A DNA stretch of 64,000 nucleotides from Allobaileyella intestinalis (GTDB lineage Bacteria; Bacillota; Clostridia; Peptostreptococcales; Anaerovoracaceae). The stretch is from positions 310,001 through 374,000 of the forward strand of contig NZ_VUNB01000001.1 in the NCBI RefSeq assembly GCF_009695865.1, in the 5' to 3' direction. Below are positions 50,833-59,716 of the stretch, piece after piece. The position numbers were made by a program, and so were the translations under genes. How positions within the stretch are numbered: position 1 is the first letter of the stretch; the number at the start of each line of letters is the position of its first letter. Under the pieces are notes generated by a model. The model did no database searches, was not told the origin of the DNA, and worked only from the letters and a program-made list of their open reading frames with translations.

Positions 50833-50894
50833 CATTGTAAGTTGATAAAACATTGTGCCACTTTATGATGGTTTAATTATGAATATGCCGGAAT

Positions 50895-52412
50895 TTATTT
50901 ATTGCTCTTGGTTATCCAGAAACCTTTAAACAGCAGCATCATTACAGGATATATTTCTATTCTGCCTGCTGTCATCAATACCATCATGGTGATCTTCGAA
51001 AGCGGGGTCAGTGAGTTGACCAGAGCTGTTTCATTACCCAGGTTGGTCAGTATGGTTCCGTTTGTGGTCAGCATGGCAGTGGAAATATCAAAGCACTGAT
51101 CAATATTCAGGTTGTCCAGTGAAAGAATAAGGGCACCGAACAAAATGAATATAAGGAACAGCACCATGTACATCATGTACTTGAGAACAACCGCAGAATC
51201 CAGAGTCTTGCCATTTACCTTAAGAGGCTTTACCGCACTGGGATGTACGTGCCTGAACAATCCGAGACGCACTGTTTTTGCTACAATCTGGAATCTGGAA
51301 ATCTTGATTCCTCCTCCTGTAGAGACGGCACAAGCTCCGATTATGGACAGTATCAACAGCACCGAGGTGGTCATGGTTGTTCTGTCCATGAAATATGTGG
51401 TTGCATAACCTGATGTAGAAGAGAAAGAAACGGTCATGAACAGTGAATTCAATATGGTTCTGCAGCTCTGCAAGGCGATGTGCAATGGCCCCTGGGACGC
51501 TGCCAGGGTTCCGGCATGGAACAGGTGGACGATCTGTGATCCGCTGATTACTGCTGTGCCGGCCAGAATGACCTTGATGAACATCCTGAACTCGTTGTTT
51601 TTTACAGCTGTTTTTAATCCGTGAATAATTGCTATGTACATCAGGGCAACATTCAGAGAACCCAGGAAATTAAGCAGTGTTATTACTGCCTTGATTCCTG
51701 AATTAAAGGCGGCTGTCTCCTTGAGTGTGAACATTGGAAGACCTGCAGTACTGATGCTGCACATGGCAGTGATGAGAGAATCAAATTTTCTCATCCCAAG
51801 GAGAATTAAAAGAAGGGTTCCTCCAACAGTAATACTGGAGTAAACAACCATCAGTTTAAAATAAACTCCCCGGTATGTGGCGGAGTTTTTAAGCATTGAA
51901 AGGCTTGGAATCTCTGCTGAGAAAAGCTTTCGTCCTGTTACCAGCATTGAAGGGGAAAGAGACATGGTCAGCATCAGGCACAGCAAGCCACCTGTCCAGC
52001 TGCACATAACCCTCCATAGCTGCAGACATACAGGCATGGTTCTGAAGGGAATAATGGAAATCCCTGTGGTACAGAAACCTGCACATGATTCAAACAGAGA
52101 ATTGATGTATGAATAACCATCACCAGCACCGTAGAATGGGAAAGCGCCGATAATAATAAGCAGCACCCAGGTTATAAGTACTGACATGTATCTCACTCTT
52201 GATACTGGCGGTTCCGGCGGGTCAGGTACAAAATTTCCCACCTGTTTTCCCATTGTAATCGTAATAATTGACATGAGAAACAGTACCATAGCGCTGCTGT
52301 TTTCACCAAAATAAAGGCCTACCAGGGAAACCGGCAGCATGGCTGCACCGCAGGCTCTCATGGCAGTAGAAACAATATTAATAATGAATCGCTTGTTGTT
52401 GTTCATCTTCAA
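50895..52412 (-). CDS. trkH: TrkH-family potassium transporter, divergent copy
   Basis: Membrane subunit of a Trk/Ktr-type K+ uptake system, 505 residues with many helices. The four pore loops can be traced: C-T-T-G-I-S, S-T-A-G-L, S-T-S-G-Y and T-T-N-G-T. Each keeps the key glycine, but flanking residues differ from the neighbouring copy (compare S-N-V-G-P there with T-T-N-G-T here). The conserved A-G-R near the C-terminus is present. It is the last gene of the minus-strand trk operon, nine bases after the other trkH. It may differ in ion selectivity or gating. Confidence 0.8.
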   Translation of the reverse strand: MKMNNNKRFIINIVSTAMRACGAAMLPVSLVGLYFGENSSAMVLFLMSIITITMGKQVGNFVPDPPEPPVSRVRYMSVLITWVLLIIIGAFPFYGAGDGYSYINSLFESCAGFCTTGISIIPFRTMPVCLQLWRVMCSWTGGLLCLMLTMSLSPSMLVTGRKLFSAEIPSLSMLKNSATYRGVYFKLMVVYSSITVGGTLLLILLGMRKFDSLITAMCSISTAGLPMFTLKETAAFNSGIKAVITLLNFLGSLNVALMYIAIIHGLKTAVKNNEFRMFIKVILAGTAVISGSQIVHLFHAGTLAASQGPLHIALQSCRTILNSLFMTVSFSSTSGYATTYFMDRTTMTTSVLLILSIIGACAVSTGGGIKISRFQIVAKTVRLGLFRHVHPSAVKPLKVNGKTLDSAVVLKYMMYMVLFLIFILFGALILSLDNLNIDQCFDISTAMLTTNGTILTNLGNETALVNSLTPLSKITMMVLMTAGRIEIYPVMMLLFKGFWITKSNK

Positions 52413-52421
52413 TTGGTCTCC

Positions 52422-53888
52422 CTATGCCATGTCCGGATTCCAGAAGTGCCTGGAAAACAGAATCATGAATGTGTACAGTTCCAGCCTGCCTGCAATCATA
52501 GTAAGGGACAGTACCAGGGTGCTGAAATCCGAATAATTATAGAAGTTTCTTACTGGCCCTACTCCTGCAAGCCCCGGCCCTACGTTGCTCATACATGTAA
52601 GACTTGCTGTGAAATTCGTCATGGGATCGAAGCCGTCTATGGAAATGATGGCTGCAACTCCGAAGACCATAACAATAAAGAAGCAGGTAAAAGTAAGCAT
52701 AAGCTGAAGATCCTTGGCTTCAAGTTTATGACCGTTAAGCCGCACGTCGTTGAAAATTTTTCCGTGAATCCTGGACTTCACATCTCTTTTTATCATCCTG
52801 AATACCGTGAGAACTCTTACAATCTTAATGCCTCCTGCTGTTGAAGAACTGCAGGCTCCCGTAAACATCAGGAAAATGATTATAATTTTACAAAAGGCAG
52901 GCCAGAGGTCAAAGTCTGCTGTTGCGAATCCGGTGGTTGAAATTATTGTGGACACCTGGAAAGCACTGTCAGTAAGGGCCTTCCAGAAGGAGTGATATCC
53001 GCCCTTGACCATCAGTCCCATTGTGATCAAAGCAGTCGCAACACCTACCCACTTTATGTAAAAGGAAAATTCATCGTCTTTTATTGTATTAATCAGGCCC
53101 TGAGGTTTGATCATGAAAAAAAGATTGAAGTTGGTTCCTGCAATCAGCATGAAAATAGTAAGTACCCAGTATACATAGTAGCTGTTAAAATGGGCGATGC
53201 TGTTGCCGTAGTTCCCGAATCCCCCGGTGGCCATTGTGGTGAAAGAGTGGGTGATGGCGTCAAAGAGGTTTAAGTGACCGAACATCAGCAGCACTGTCAG
53301 GAGCACTGTGAAAAAAATATACAGGAGATACAGCCTTTTTGCTGTGTCTGTAAACCTTGCAGTTAATTTTGTGGATATTGGTCCAGGCGTCTCTGCACTG
53401 GCGATGTTCTGGGCATTGATTCCGAAGCTGGGAAGAAATGCCATTACGAAAACAATAATTCCCATGCCTCCCAGCCACTGGGTCTGAGCTCTCCAGAACA
53501 GCAGGGACTTTGGTATAACTTCAACGTTCTGGATAATTGTGGATCCGGTTGTAGAGAAGCCGGAGCACATTTCAAAAAATGCATTTACATAATTAGGGAT
53601 TGCTCCCTGAACGTAAAAAGGAATGGCTGAAATGGCGGAAGCGGTGAGCCATGCCATGGACACTACAAAGTAGCTGTATCTTAATTTAAGCCGTTCCTCG
53701 GAGATGGCGTTTCTGTTCCTGATTATGAGTATTAAAATGCCTGGAATTATGGCAGTAAAAATTCCATACAGAAAAGCCCTGACGCAGGTGTATTCACCGT
53801 ACATCAAAGCTACTGCTGTAGGAATCATCATCATGATTCCCAGAAATATCAAAAATATACCGAAGAAGCCGGAAGTTCTTTTTAGCAT
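52422..53888 (-). CDS. trkH: TrkH-family potassium transporter, canonical copy
   Basis: K+ channel-like uptake subunit of 488 residues. Pore loops are canonical: F-S-T-T-G-S, A-T-G-G-F-G, S-T-T-G-F-A and S-N-V-G-P-G, with M-I-A-G-R-L-E-L-Y near the end. The N-terminal helices and repeated membrane-pore-membrane pattern are clear. It lies 12 bases after trkA and nine bases before the second trkH, so all three are one transcript. Expected to work with TrkA, which gates TrkH by nucleotide binding. Confidence 0.93.
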   Translation of the reverse strand: MLKRTSGFFGIFLIFLGIMMMIPTAVALMYGEYTCVRAFLYGIFTAIIPGILILIIRNRNAISEERLKLRYSYFVVSMAWLTASAISAIPFYVQGAIPNYVNAFFEMCSGFSTTGSTIIQNVEVIPKSLLFWRAQTQWLGGMGIIVFVMAFLPSFGINAQNIASAETPGPISTKLTARFTDTAKRLYLLYIFFTVLLTVLLMFGHLNLFDAITHSFTTMATGGFGNYGNSIAHFNSYYVYWVLTIFMLIAGTNFNLFFMIKPQGLINTIKDDEFSFYIKWVGVATALITMGLMVKGGYHSFWKALTDSAFQVSTIISTTGFATADFDLWPAFCKIIIIFLMFTGACSSSTAGGIKIVRVLTVFRMIKRDVKSRIHGKIFNDVRLNGHKLEAKDLQLMLTFTCFFIVMVFGVAAIISIDGFDPMTNFTASLTCMSNVGPGLAGVGPVRNFYNYSDFSTLVLSLTMIAGRLELYTFMILFSRHFWNPDMA

Positions 53889-53900
53889 CTTTACCCTTTC

Positions 53901-55298
53901 TTATCCCAGAATCTTCAGCGGTGAGTTTGGCTTGAAGAGCTTCTCCACATAGCCGATATTAGAAAGCTTGCATACAATAATGACTCTGTCTTTTGGCTGA
54001 ATCCGCGTGTTTCCGTCAGGAATGATAGTTTTGTTTCCCCTGTTAATAGCAGCAAGGATTATGTAATCCGGAAGCCTCAAGTGCTTAAGAGGAACATTGA
54101 TCATGCTCATTCCTTCGCAGGCGCAAACTTCCATGAGCTCAGCCTGTCCCTGAAGGAGGAGAGATGAAATGACTTTTTTGTCTCCTCTTATTCTGTTCAG
54201 AATAGAACTTGCAGTAATGTCCAGAGGATTCAGAACAACGTCGATATTCAGCTTCTCAATAAGGCCCATGTAACTGTCATGGCTCACCTTGGAAATAACG
54301 TCTTCTATTCCGTGATTTTTTGCGGTGAGAGCCAGCAGCAGGTTTTCCTCGTCATATCCTGTTGCAGTAACGAAAGCATCCATGTCGTCAATGTTCTCCT
54401 CATCCAGGAGCTTGATGTCGGCACCGTCTCCGTTAAGGACCATGACGTTCGTCAGCTTGTTAGTGAGGTAGTGGCACCTTTCCTTATCCTGCTCAATTAC
54501 TTTTACTGCACAGCCGTATTCGGAAAGCTGTCTTGCAAGGTAATAACCAGTCTTTCCGCCGCCGATGATCATGACCTTGTTTACGTCAGACCTCCTGGAT
54601 CTTGACTGGTATTTTTCACCCATTTCAACAATCTCCTGGCGTTCTCCTGCCAGGTAGAGAATATCTCCAGACTGGATGGTGTCCTGACCATGAGGAATGA
54701 TGAGTTTACCCTTCCTTGAAATACCTACCACAATCGTGTTAGGCATGGCGGAACGGAACTCTATGAGGTTTTTCCCGATGAGAGCAGGTTTCTTTCTGGC
54801 TTCAAGTTCGATGAGTCCGATTCTGTGGCTGGTGAAGATACCATTGCTCAGTGTGTATTTCTCAACGAGATATCTGTAAATTTCCGAAGAAATAAGAAGA
54901 TCAGGATTTACCATCATATCAATGTGGTAGTGCTCTCTGATGAAGTCAATCTGACTCATGTATTCAGGATCTCTGACTCTGGCTGATACTGTCTTGCATC
55001 CCAGAAGCTTGCTGAAAGAGGCGGACAGGATGTTTACCTCGTCCGATGACGTACATGAAAATACAAAATCAAAATGGCCGATATCTATGCTCTTAAGCAT
55101 TTCCAGAGACTTTACGTCACCGGTCACAGTAAATACGTCCAGCTGCTGAGCCAGCTGAAACAGTTTCTTTTCATTGATGTCGACCAGGGTTATGTCGTAA
55201 TTGCCGTCCACCAGGGCCGAAACTATGCGGACACCCAGTTTTCCTGCACCAAAGATAGCTACTTTGACGGTCTTTTCCCTTGAAGTAAAGGCTAACAT
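53901..55298 (-). CDS. trkA: Trk system potassium uptake regulator TrkA
   Basis: Cytoplasmic NAD(H)/ATP-binding subunit that gates TrkH. The 465 residues hold two RCK units, each with an RCK_N Rossmann fold (G-A-G-K-L-G near residue 16; G-G-G-K-T-G near 246) and an RCK_C domain. D-I-N-E-K-K and E-Q-D-K-E-R are the acidic ends of the nucleotide-binding strands. The length is normal for the two-unit form. The ribosome site before the ATG is weak. It is first in the operon, behind a leader of about 180 bases. Confidence 0.93.
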   Translation of the reverse strand: MLAFTSREKTVKVAIFGAGKLGVRIVSALVDGNYDITLVDINEKKLFQLAQQLDVFTVTGDVKSLEMLKSIDIGHFDFVFSCTSSDEVNILSASFSKLLGCKTVSARVRDPEYMSQIDFIREHYHIDMMVNPDLLISSEIYRYLVEKYTLSNGIFTSHRIGLIELEARKKPALIGKNLIEFRSAMPNTIVVGISRKGKLIIPHGQDTIQSGDILYLAGERQEIVEMGEKYQSRSRRSDVNKVMIIGGGKTGYYLARQLSEYGCAVKVIEQDKERCHYLTNKLTNVMVLNGDGADIKLLDEENIDDMDAFVTATGYDEENLLLALTAKNHGIEDVISKVSHDSYMGLIEKLNIDVVLNPLDITASSILNRIRGDKKVISSLLLQGQAELMEVCACEGMSMINVPLKHLRLPDYIILAAINRGNKTIIPDGNTRIQPKDRVIIVCKLSNIGYVEKLFKPNSPLKILG

Positions 55299-55479
55299 TG
55301 TTCTTTCTTGTACCTCGGATTAATTCTTTATCTGACTGAAAAAAGTCTTATCTATACAGCGGCCCGGTCCATTATGTCAGATCAGGATACCGACAAATAA
55401 AGACCAGGCTGGAATTGTGTATACATTAGTTATATACTGACCTCTGGAAATATGGAAAAGATCTTTCCCGGGCCAATGC
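55299..55479 (-). promoter_or_regulatory. Candidate structured leader of the trk operon
   Basis: On the minus strand the predicted transcript starts near 55479. Within five bases comes GGCCCGG (55474-55468), which pairs perfectly with CCGGGCC (55367-55361) about 100 bases later. Inside, GGAAA and TTTCC form a small hairpin. The remainder up to the trkA ATG holds a GACT/AGTC stem around a T-run. The layout is that of a closed RNA domain with regulatory potential. I could not match it to the c-di-AMP (ydaO) riboswitch. Confidence 0.4.
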
Positions 55480-55485
55480 TATCGT

Positions 55486-55514
55486 ATTGTACTACTGTGA
55501 TATGGTTTTTTCAA
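55486..55514 (-). promoter_or_regulatory. trk operon promoter
   Basis: On the minus strand, TTGAAA (55514-55509), 17-base spacer, TACAAT (55491-55486). Each box matches the housekeeping consensus at five of six positions. Confidence 0.65.
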
Positions 55515-55683
55515 TACTGATATTTCAAACAATATCGGTTCTTTGTTTCCCTTTGAAATCAAGGGATATAGAATATTTATCATTGTTGCGGGCATGTTGT
55601 AAATTGCAATGCATAATCTGCAGAATTTTTAGTCATAAAAATAAGAAACCCGCTAATTCCACAAATCCGGAGGAAATCATAAG

Positions 55684-56529
55684 ATGAAAATAGAGAAATC
55701 AATGGAAAATAAAATCAGAATAATTGCTCTAGACCTGGACGGAACCACCCTTCGAAAAGACAGTTCCCTTTCTCCAGGCAACAGAGCTGCAATAGAAAAA
55801 GCCATTGCAAAAGGAGTTATTGTGTGCGTGTCCACCGGGAGGGCTTTCTCGGCTGTTCCGGAAGATCTGCTGAAAATAAAGGGCCTGAGATATGTTATCT
55901 CCTCTAACGGAGCCCACATTACTGATCTGGCCACAGGTCAGTATATCTACAGCAGCTTTGTGGATCCGGAGGCAGTGGACAGAGCAATTGAAATTGCAAG
56001 GAAAAACGATCTTACTCTGGAGGCCTTTTATCACGACAAGGCGTACATAGATGAAGACCTGTTCAAGGATATCCGCGACAAGGGATGCCAGTACAGAAAC
56101 AGAGAGTATGTCATGAAAACCAGGGAACCCCTTTCTGACATTCTGGGGTTCATGAAAGAACATAGAGATTCAATCGAAAATATCAATTTCTTCTTTCCTA
56201 CAGTGGAGGAAAGAGAAAAGTGGCAGCCTGTTATAGAATCAATTCCAAATTCAACAGTGCTCTCTTCTCTGCCTAATAATGTGGAGGTAGGTGGAAAAAA
56301 TACAAACAAGAGCATGGCTCTTAAGTTCCTTATGGAGGGATTGGGACTGGAATACAGTCATCTGATGTGCGCAGGAGATGCACCAAACGACATTCCTATG
56401 ATACGAGATGCGGGAATCGGAGTGGCTATGGGAAATGCCTGGGATCAGGTTAAGGAAGCTGCCGATTATATTACTGATACCAATGTAAACGATGGAGTTG
56501 CCAGGGCCATTGAAAAATTTGTACTGTAG
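55684..56529 (+). CDS. Cof-type HAD-superfamily phosphatase
   Basis: Cytoplasmic HAD phosphatase of the Cof/YkrA type, usually acting on sugar or nucleotide phosphates; the substrate is unknown. Motif I is L-D-L-D-G-T-T-L with the nucleophilic Asp near residue 18. Motif II is V-S-T-G-R-A, with the C2-type cap after it. Lys and the acidic motif IV follow in N-K-S-M-A-L-K and A-G-D-A-P-N-D-I-P-M. The 281 residues are of normal length. CCGGAGG gives the ATG at 55684; a second ATG at 55705 is possible. The gene is monocistronic, ending in a strong terminator. Confidence 0.88.
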   Translation: MKIEKSMENKIRIIALDLDGTTLRKDSSLSPGNRAAIEKAIAKGVIVCVSTGRAFSAVPEDLLKIKGLRYVISSNGAHITDLATGQYIYSSFVDPEAVDRAIEIARKNDLTLEAFYHDKAYIDEDLFKDIRDKGCQYRNREYVMKTREPLSDILGFMKEHRDSIENINFFFPTVEEREKWQPVIESIPNSTVLSSLPNNVEVGGKNTNKSMALKFLMEGLGLEYSHLMCAGDAPNDIPMIRDAGIGVAMGNAWDQVKEAADYITDTNVNDGVARAIEKFVL

Positions 56530-56606
56530 ATCAGAGAGAGCGAGGGACCGTGTATTATCTCCTAAAGCCTATAGTATCTCGTAAGCCGTGATCTTCAAGA
56601 AGCTAT

Positions 56607-56652
56607 AACCGCCGGACCGGAAGGTGAAAACCTGAAGGGCCGGCGGTTTTTT
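56607..56652 (+). terminator. Terminator after the Cof-type gene
   Basis: AACCGCCGG (56607-56615) pairs with CCGGCGGTT (56640-56648), with an inner AGGT-GAAA-ACCT stem, followed by a T-run ending at 56652. A long, strong terminator. Confidence 0.85.
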
Positions 56653-56770
56653 CCTGTAAATTCAGACAAGATTATATCCTTCTGATGCAAAAACGTTACG
56701 AGAAAGTATGTACTGGAGGGGAAGGAAAGATGTGATATACCTTGGATACGAAAGATACAGGAGGTGGCTT

Positions 56771-57100
56771 ATGAGCGGAAAAGAAACAGGCAGGGCAGGG
56801 GAGCTTCTGGCGGCGGCTATCTTGTCAGATAGAGGATATTCCATTCTGGATATGAATTTCAGAACCAGGTCCGGAGAAATCGATGTGGTCGCCCAGAAGG
56901 ATGGACGGGTTCACTTTGTAGAAGTGAAGACCAGATTAAATGATAACTGGGGATGGCCGGAAGAATCTGTGGGAAGGTCCAAGATCTCAAAAATAAAGAA
57001 GACGGCGGCGGTATTCATGGCTGATCACAAAGGGGATGCCAGAGAATACTCCTTTGATGTGATGGCGATCCAGGCAGAACATATAAGAGGTTGTTTTTAG
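56771..57100 (+). CDS. yraN: UPF0102 (YraN) family nuclease-like protein
   Basis: Small protein of 109 residues with an endonuclease-like fold (PD-(D/E)xK type) and uncertain function. The start is ATG 56771 with GGAGG upstream; the frame extends back to 56708 but without family similarity. Motifs: G-R-A-G-E-L-L-A-A, G-Y-S-I-L-D-M-N-F-R, G-E-I-D-V-V-A and F-V-E-V-K-T-R (the catalytic-like Asp, Glu and Lys). It precedes comM and dprA, a frequent arrangement in bacteria. Confidence 0.9.
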   Translation: MSGKETGRAGELLAAAILSDRGYSILDMNFRTRSGEIDVVAQKDGRVHFVEVKTRLNDNWGWPEESVGRSKISKIKKTAAVFMADHKGDAREYSFDVMAIQAEHIRGCF

Positions 57101-57110
57101 GGGGAAAAGT

Positions 57111-58670
57111 ATGCTTTGTCATGTAAATACAGGAGTTTGTGACGGGGTGACGGGCAGAAATGTTGTTGTGGAAACAGATGTGGTCAGGGGCCTCCCCAAT
57201 TTCATAATAGTTGGTCATCCCTCAGGAACTGTAAATGAATCGAGAGACAGGATAAGAGCCGCCATAGTTAATTCGGGCTTTCAGTATCCCAGAAACAGGG
57301 TGATTGTAAATATGTGGCCTGCGGAGTTAAAGAAGTCAGGAAGTCATCTGGATCTTCCCATTGCAATGGGAATCCTGGGATCTGCAGGCTTTTCAGATTT
57401 AAGGGGGCTCAGGAGAACGGGAATCCTTGGGGAGCTTTCCCTTGACGGAAGTGTTGTAGGAACAGATGGAGTACTTCCGGTTGTGGCTGGCCTTAGAGAC
57501 AAAGGAATAGAAAGAATAATTGTGCCCCGGGAGAATTACGGGGAAGCAGTTCTTGCAGGGCCAAGAGGGCTGATTCCAGTATCAGATCTCCGCAGCTGCT
57601 GCCAGATAGTAAACCGCATAGGAAGTGATGATGATATCAGCGATGAAGATCTGGCGGAAATCTGTAACGGTAACAGAATGACAGAAATCCCAGAAGCAAT
57701 CCACAAAGAGGAAGAAAATCTGACCTTTGATGATGTTAAAGGCCAGCATCTCATAAAAAGAGCCGTAACTATTGGTGTGGCAGGTCGTCACGGTATCCTT
57801 ATGGTGGGAAGCCCGGGATGCGGCAAAACAATGATAGCCAGGAGAGTAAGGACAATACTTCCAGAGATGAACAAAGAGGAGATACTGTCTACCACTATGA
57901 TATATTCAGCCGCTGGCCTTCTTGACAGGGGCACTCCGGTTACTGTCAGACCTTTTCGCAGTCCCCATCACTCCATTGGAAGAGCCGGGATGTTAGGAGG
58001 AGGAGCCTGGCCGGTACCCGGTGAGATTTCTCTCGCTCATAACGGTGTGCTCTTCCTGGATGAAATGGCTGAGTTCAACGTCTCCGTTCTGGAGGGACTG
58101 CGGATTCCTTCAGAAGAACTGAAGATAACTCATTTCAGGCAGGGCAGACCATTCACCTTTCCCAGCGACTTTATGCTGGTTGCAGCTTCTAATCCTTGTA
58201 AATGCGGATTCTCTGGAGATGAAACAAGAGTTTGCACCTGCACAGCAGCTGAGATAGAGCGATACAGGAAGAGGATAAGCGGTCCTCTCATAGAGAGAAT
58301 AGATATTCATGTGAGAATGGAAAAAATCGACTTCGATACCATCCATGGAGGAGTTGGAACAGGAAACGGAGATATGAGCCACAGTGAGATGTGCCGCAGC
58401 GTTAAAAATGCCATTGTTTTCAGGGAGTCTATGGGAAGGAATCTGCCACCAGGAAGAATGGATGACAAGAAGCTTATGGACTGTCTTTTCATGGATCAGC
58501 AATCTGAAAGACTGATGGAGACTGCTTATAAAAACCTCAATCTGACTCCCAGAACAGGCCTGAAAACATTGAGAGTAGCCAGAACTATTGCAGATATGGG
58601 AGAAAGCAAAGAAGTCCGCGAAGAACATATACTGGAAGCCCTGCAGTTCCGGCCTTCAAGTATATTTTAA
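57111..58670 (+). CDS. comM: ComM/YifB-family Mg-chelatase-like AAA+ ATPase
   Basis: AAA+ protein of 519 residues. In several Gram-negative species ComM is a branch-migration helicase that helps integrate DNA taken up during transformation. Seen: N-terminal ChlI-like domain (about 20-140; I-V-G-H-P-S-G-T-V-N-E-S), Walker A G-S-P-G-C-G-K-T, Walker B V-L-F-L-D-E-M-A-E-F, a central zinc-like motif C-K-C-G-x-S-G and a C-terminal Mg-chelatase subdomain (T-P-R-T-G-L-K-T-L-R-V-A-R-T-I-A-D). AGGGGGAA precedes the ATG. It is next to dprA, which also acts on incoming single-stranded DNA. Confidence 0.93.
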   Translation: MLCHVNTGVCDGVTGRNVVVETDVVRGLPNFIIVGHPSGTVNESRDRIRAAIVNSGFQYPRNRVIVNMWPAELKKSGSHLDLPIAMGILGSAGFSDLRGLRRTGILGELSLDGSVVGTDGVLPVVAGLRDKGIERIIVPRENYGEAVLAGPRGLIPVSDLRSCCQIVNRIGSDDDISDEDLAEICNGNRMTEIPEAIHKEEENLTFDDVKGQHLIKRAVTIGVAGRHGILMVGSPGCGKTMIARRVRTILPEMNKEEILSTTMIYSAAGLLDRGTPVTVRPFRSPHHSIGRAGMLGGGAWPVPGEISLAHNGVLFLDEMAEFNVSVLEGLRIPSEELKITHFRQGRPFTFPSDFMLVAASNPCKCGFSGDETRVCTCTAAEIERYRKRISGPLIERIDIHVRMEKIDFDTIHGGVGTGNGDMSHSEMCRSVKNAIVFRESMGRNLPPGRMDDKKLMDCLFMDQQSERLMETAYKNLNLTPRTGLKTLRVARTIADMGESKEVREEHILEALQFRPSSIF

Positions 58671-58694
58671 TGAAAAGTCGCACAGGGAGATGAT

Positions 58695-59576
58695 ATGAAA
58701 AAAATTATAAGGATAACCATGGAATCTGATGAATATCCCGACAGCCTTCGAGAAATCCAGGGAAGCCCCAGGGAATTGTACTGCATTGGCGACATAAGCC
58801 TGCTCAAAACTCCATGCGCAGCCATAGTAGGTTCAAGGAGGTATACAATATACGGAAGGCAGACTGCACTGATGATAGGAAAGATGCTGGCCGGGAGAGG
58901 TATAACTGTTGTATCAGGCATGGCAAAAGGTATAGACTCATTTGCTCACCAGGGAGCCCTTTCTAAGCAGGAAGGCAAAACCATTGCTGTTCTGGGTACG
59001 GCCATTGGCAAACCCTATCCAGCATCAAACGCAGCCCTGATGGAAGAAATAGAAGAAAAAGGACTTGTAATCAGCGAGTATCCTCCTGATTTTCCCGGAA
59101 GTCAGTACGGGTTCCCGGCTAGAAACCGGATAATAAGCGGGCTTAGCAAGTCGGTTATAGTGGTTGAAGCAGGACTGAAAAGCGGATCACTTATTACTGC
59201 ACAGATTGCAGGTGATCAGGGAAAGACAGTCTTTGCCGTTCCCGGAAACATCAACAGCCAGTTCAGCATAGGAACAAACCTTCTTATTAGGGATGGAGCA
59301 TACCCCCTGGTTGTTGTGGATGATGTAATCAGGGAAATGGGAGTTCAATCAATGAACAGAGGCACCTTCGGTGAAGACCAAGAGGGTTTTCCAGTGGAAA
59401 TGGATGATGATGAAAAGAAACTTTACAGCGAGATACGGCAGGAGCAGGGAATCTCACCAGATGCTCTTTCTGAAAAAGTGGAACTGCCCATTTCAAAAAT
59501 CAATGGAATCCTTACGGTTATGGAAATAAAGGGGGCAATAATGATGTGCTCAGGAAGAATTTTTTTGAATCACTGA
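58695..59576 (+). CDS. dprA: DNA-processing protein DprA, short form
   Basis: Loads RecA on incoming single-stranded DNA during transformation. The 293 residues contain the Rossmann-like core: Y-C-I-G-D, A-I-V-G-S-R-R, V-V-S-G-M-A-K-G-I-D, A-V-L-G-T, F-P-A-R-N-R-I-I-S-G and V-V-E-A-G-L-K-S-G-S-L-I-T-A. A C-terminal winged-helix-like segment (about 230-290) is present. The N-terminal SAM-like domain of longer DprA proteins is missing: the core starts after only about 25 residues. AGGGAG precedes the ATG. Confidence 0.93.
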   Translation: MKKIIRITMESDEYPDSLREIQGSPRELYCIGDISLLKTPCAAIVGSRRYTIYGRQTALMIGKMLAGRGITVVSGMAKGIDSFAHQGALSKQEGKTIAVLGTAIGKPYPASNAALMEEIEEKGLVISEYPPDFPGSQYGFPARNRIISGLSKSVIVVEAGLKSGSLITAQIAGDQGKTVFAVPGNINSQFSIGTNLLIRDGAYPLVVVDDVIREMGVQSMNRGTFGEDQEGFPVEMDDDEKKLYSEIRQEQGISPDALSEKVELPISKINGILTVMEIKGAIMMCSGRIFLNH

Positions 59577-59587
59577 CAACTGATTTG

Positions 59588-59616
59588 TTGCAAAATGCAA
59601 TTTTTCATCGTATGAT
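59588..59616 (+). promoter_or_regulatory. topA promoter
   Basis: TTGCAA (59588-59593), 17-base spacer, TATGAT (59611-59616). The -35 box lies in a small TTGCA/TGCAA hairpin followed by five Ts, which may also act as a weak dprA terminator. Confidence 0.6.
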
Positions 59617-59716
59617 GTGTAACTATGCAGGCTTGTAAAGTCTGCGATGTTGAAGTATTTAAACACGTATTACGTAAAAAAATATACAAAACTATAGAAA
59701 AGGAATAATTTGAAGT

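Larger units (their letters stand above)
55299..55683. other. 385-base divergent intergenic region
   Basis: Lies between trkA (minus) and the Cof-type hydrolase (plus). The left half holds the trk promoter and leader. The right half contains two short hairpins, GATATT/AATATC (55519-55536) and CCCTT/AAGGG (55549-55565), and an A/T-rich stretch leading to CCGGAGG before the hydrolase. No clear plus-strand promoter pair and no coding frame of note were found. Confidence 0.5.

Noticed and set aside
55299..55480. ydaO (c-di-AMP) riboswitch before trkA
   Set aside because: The conserved internal segments of that riboswitch as I remember them are missing; only a generic closed stem is supported.
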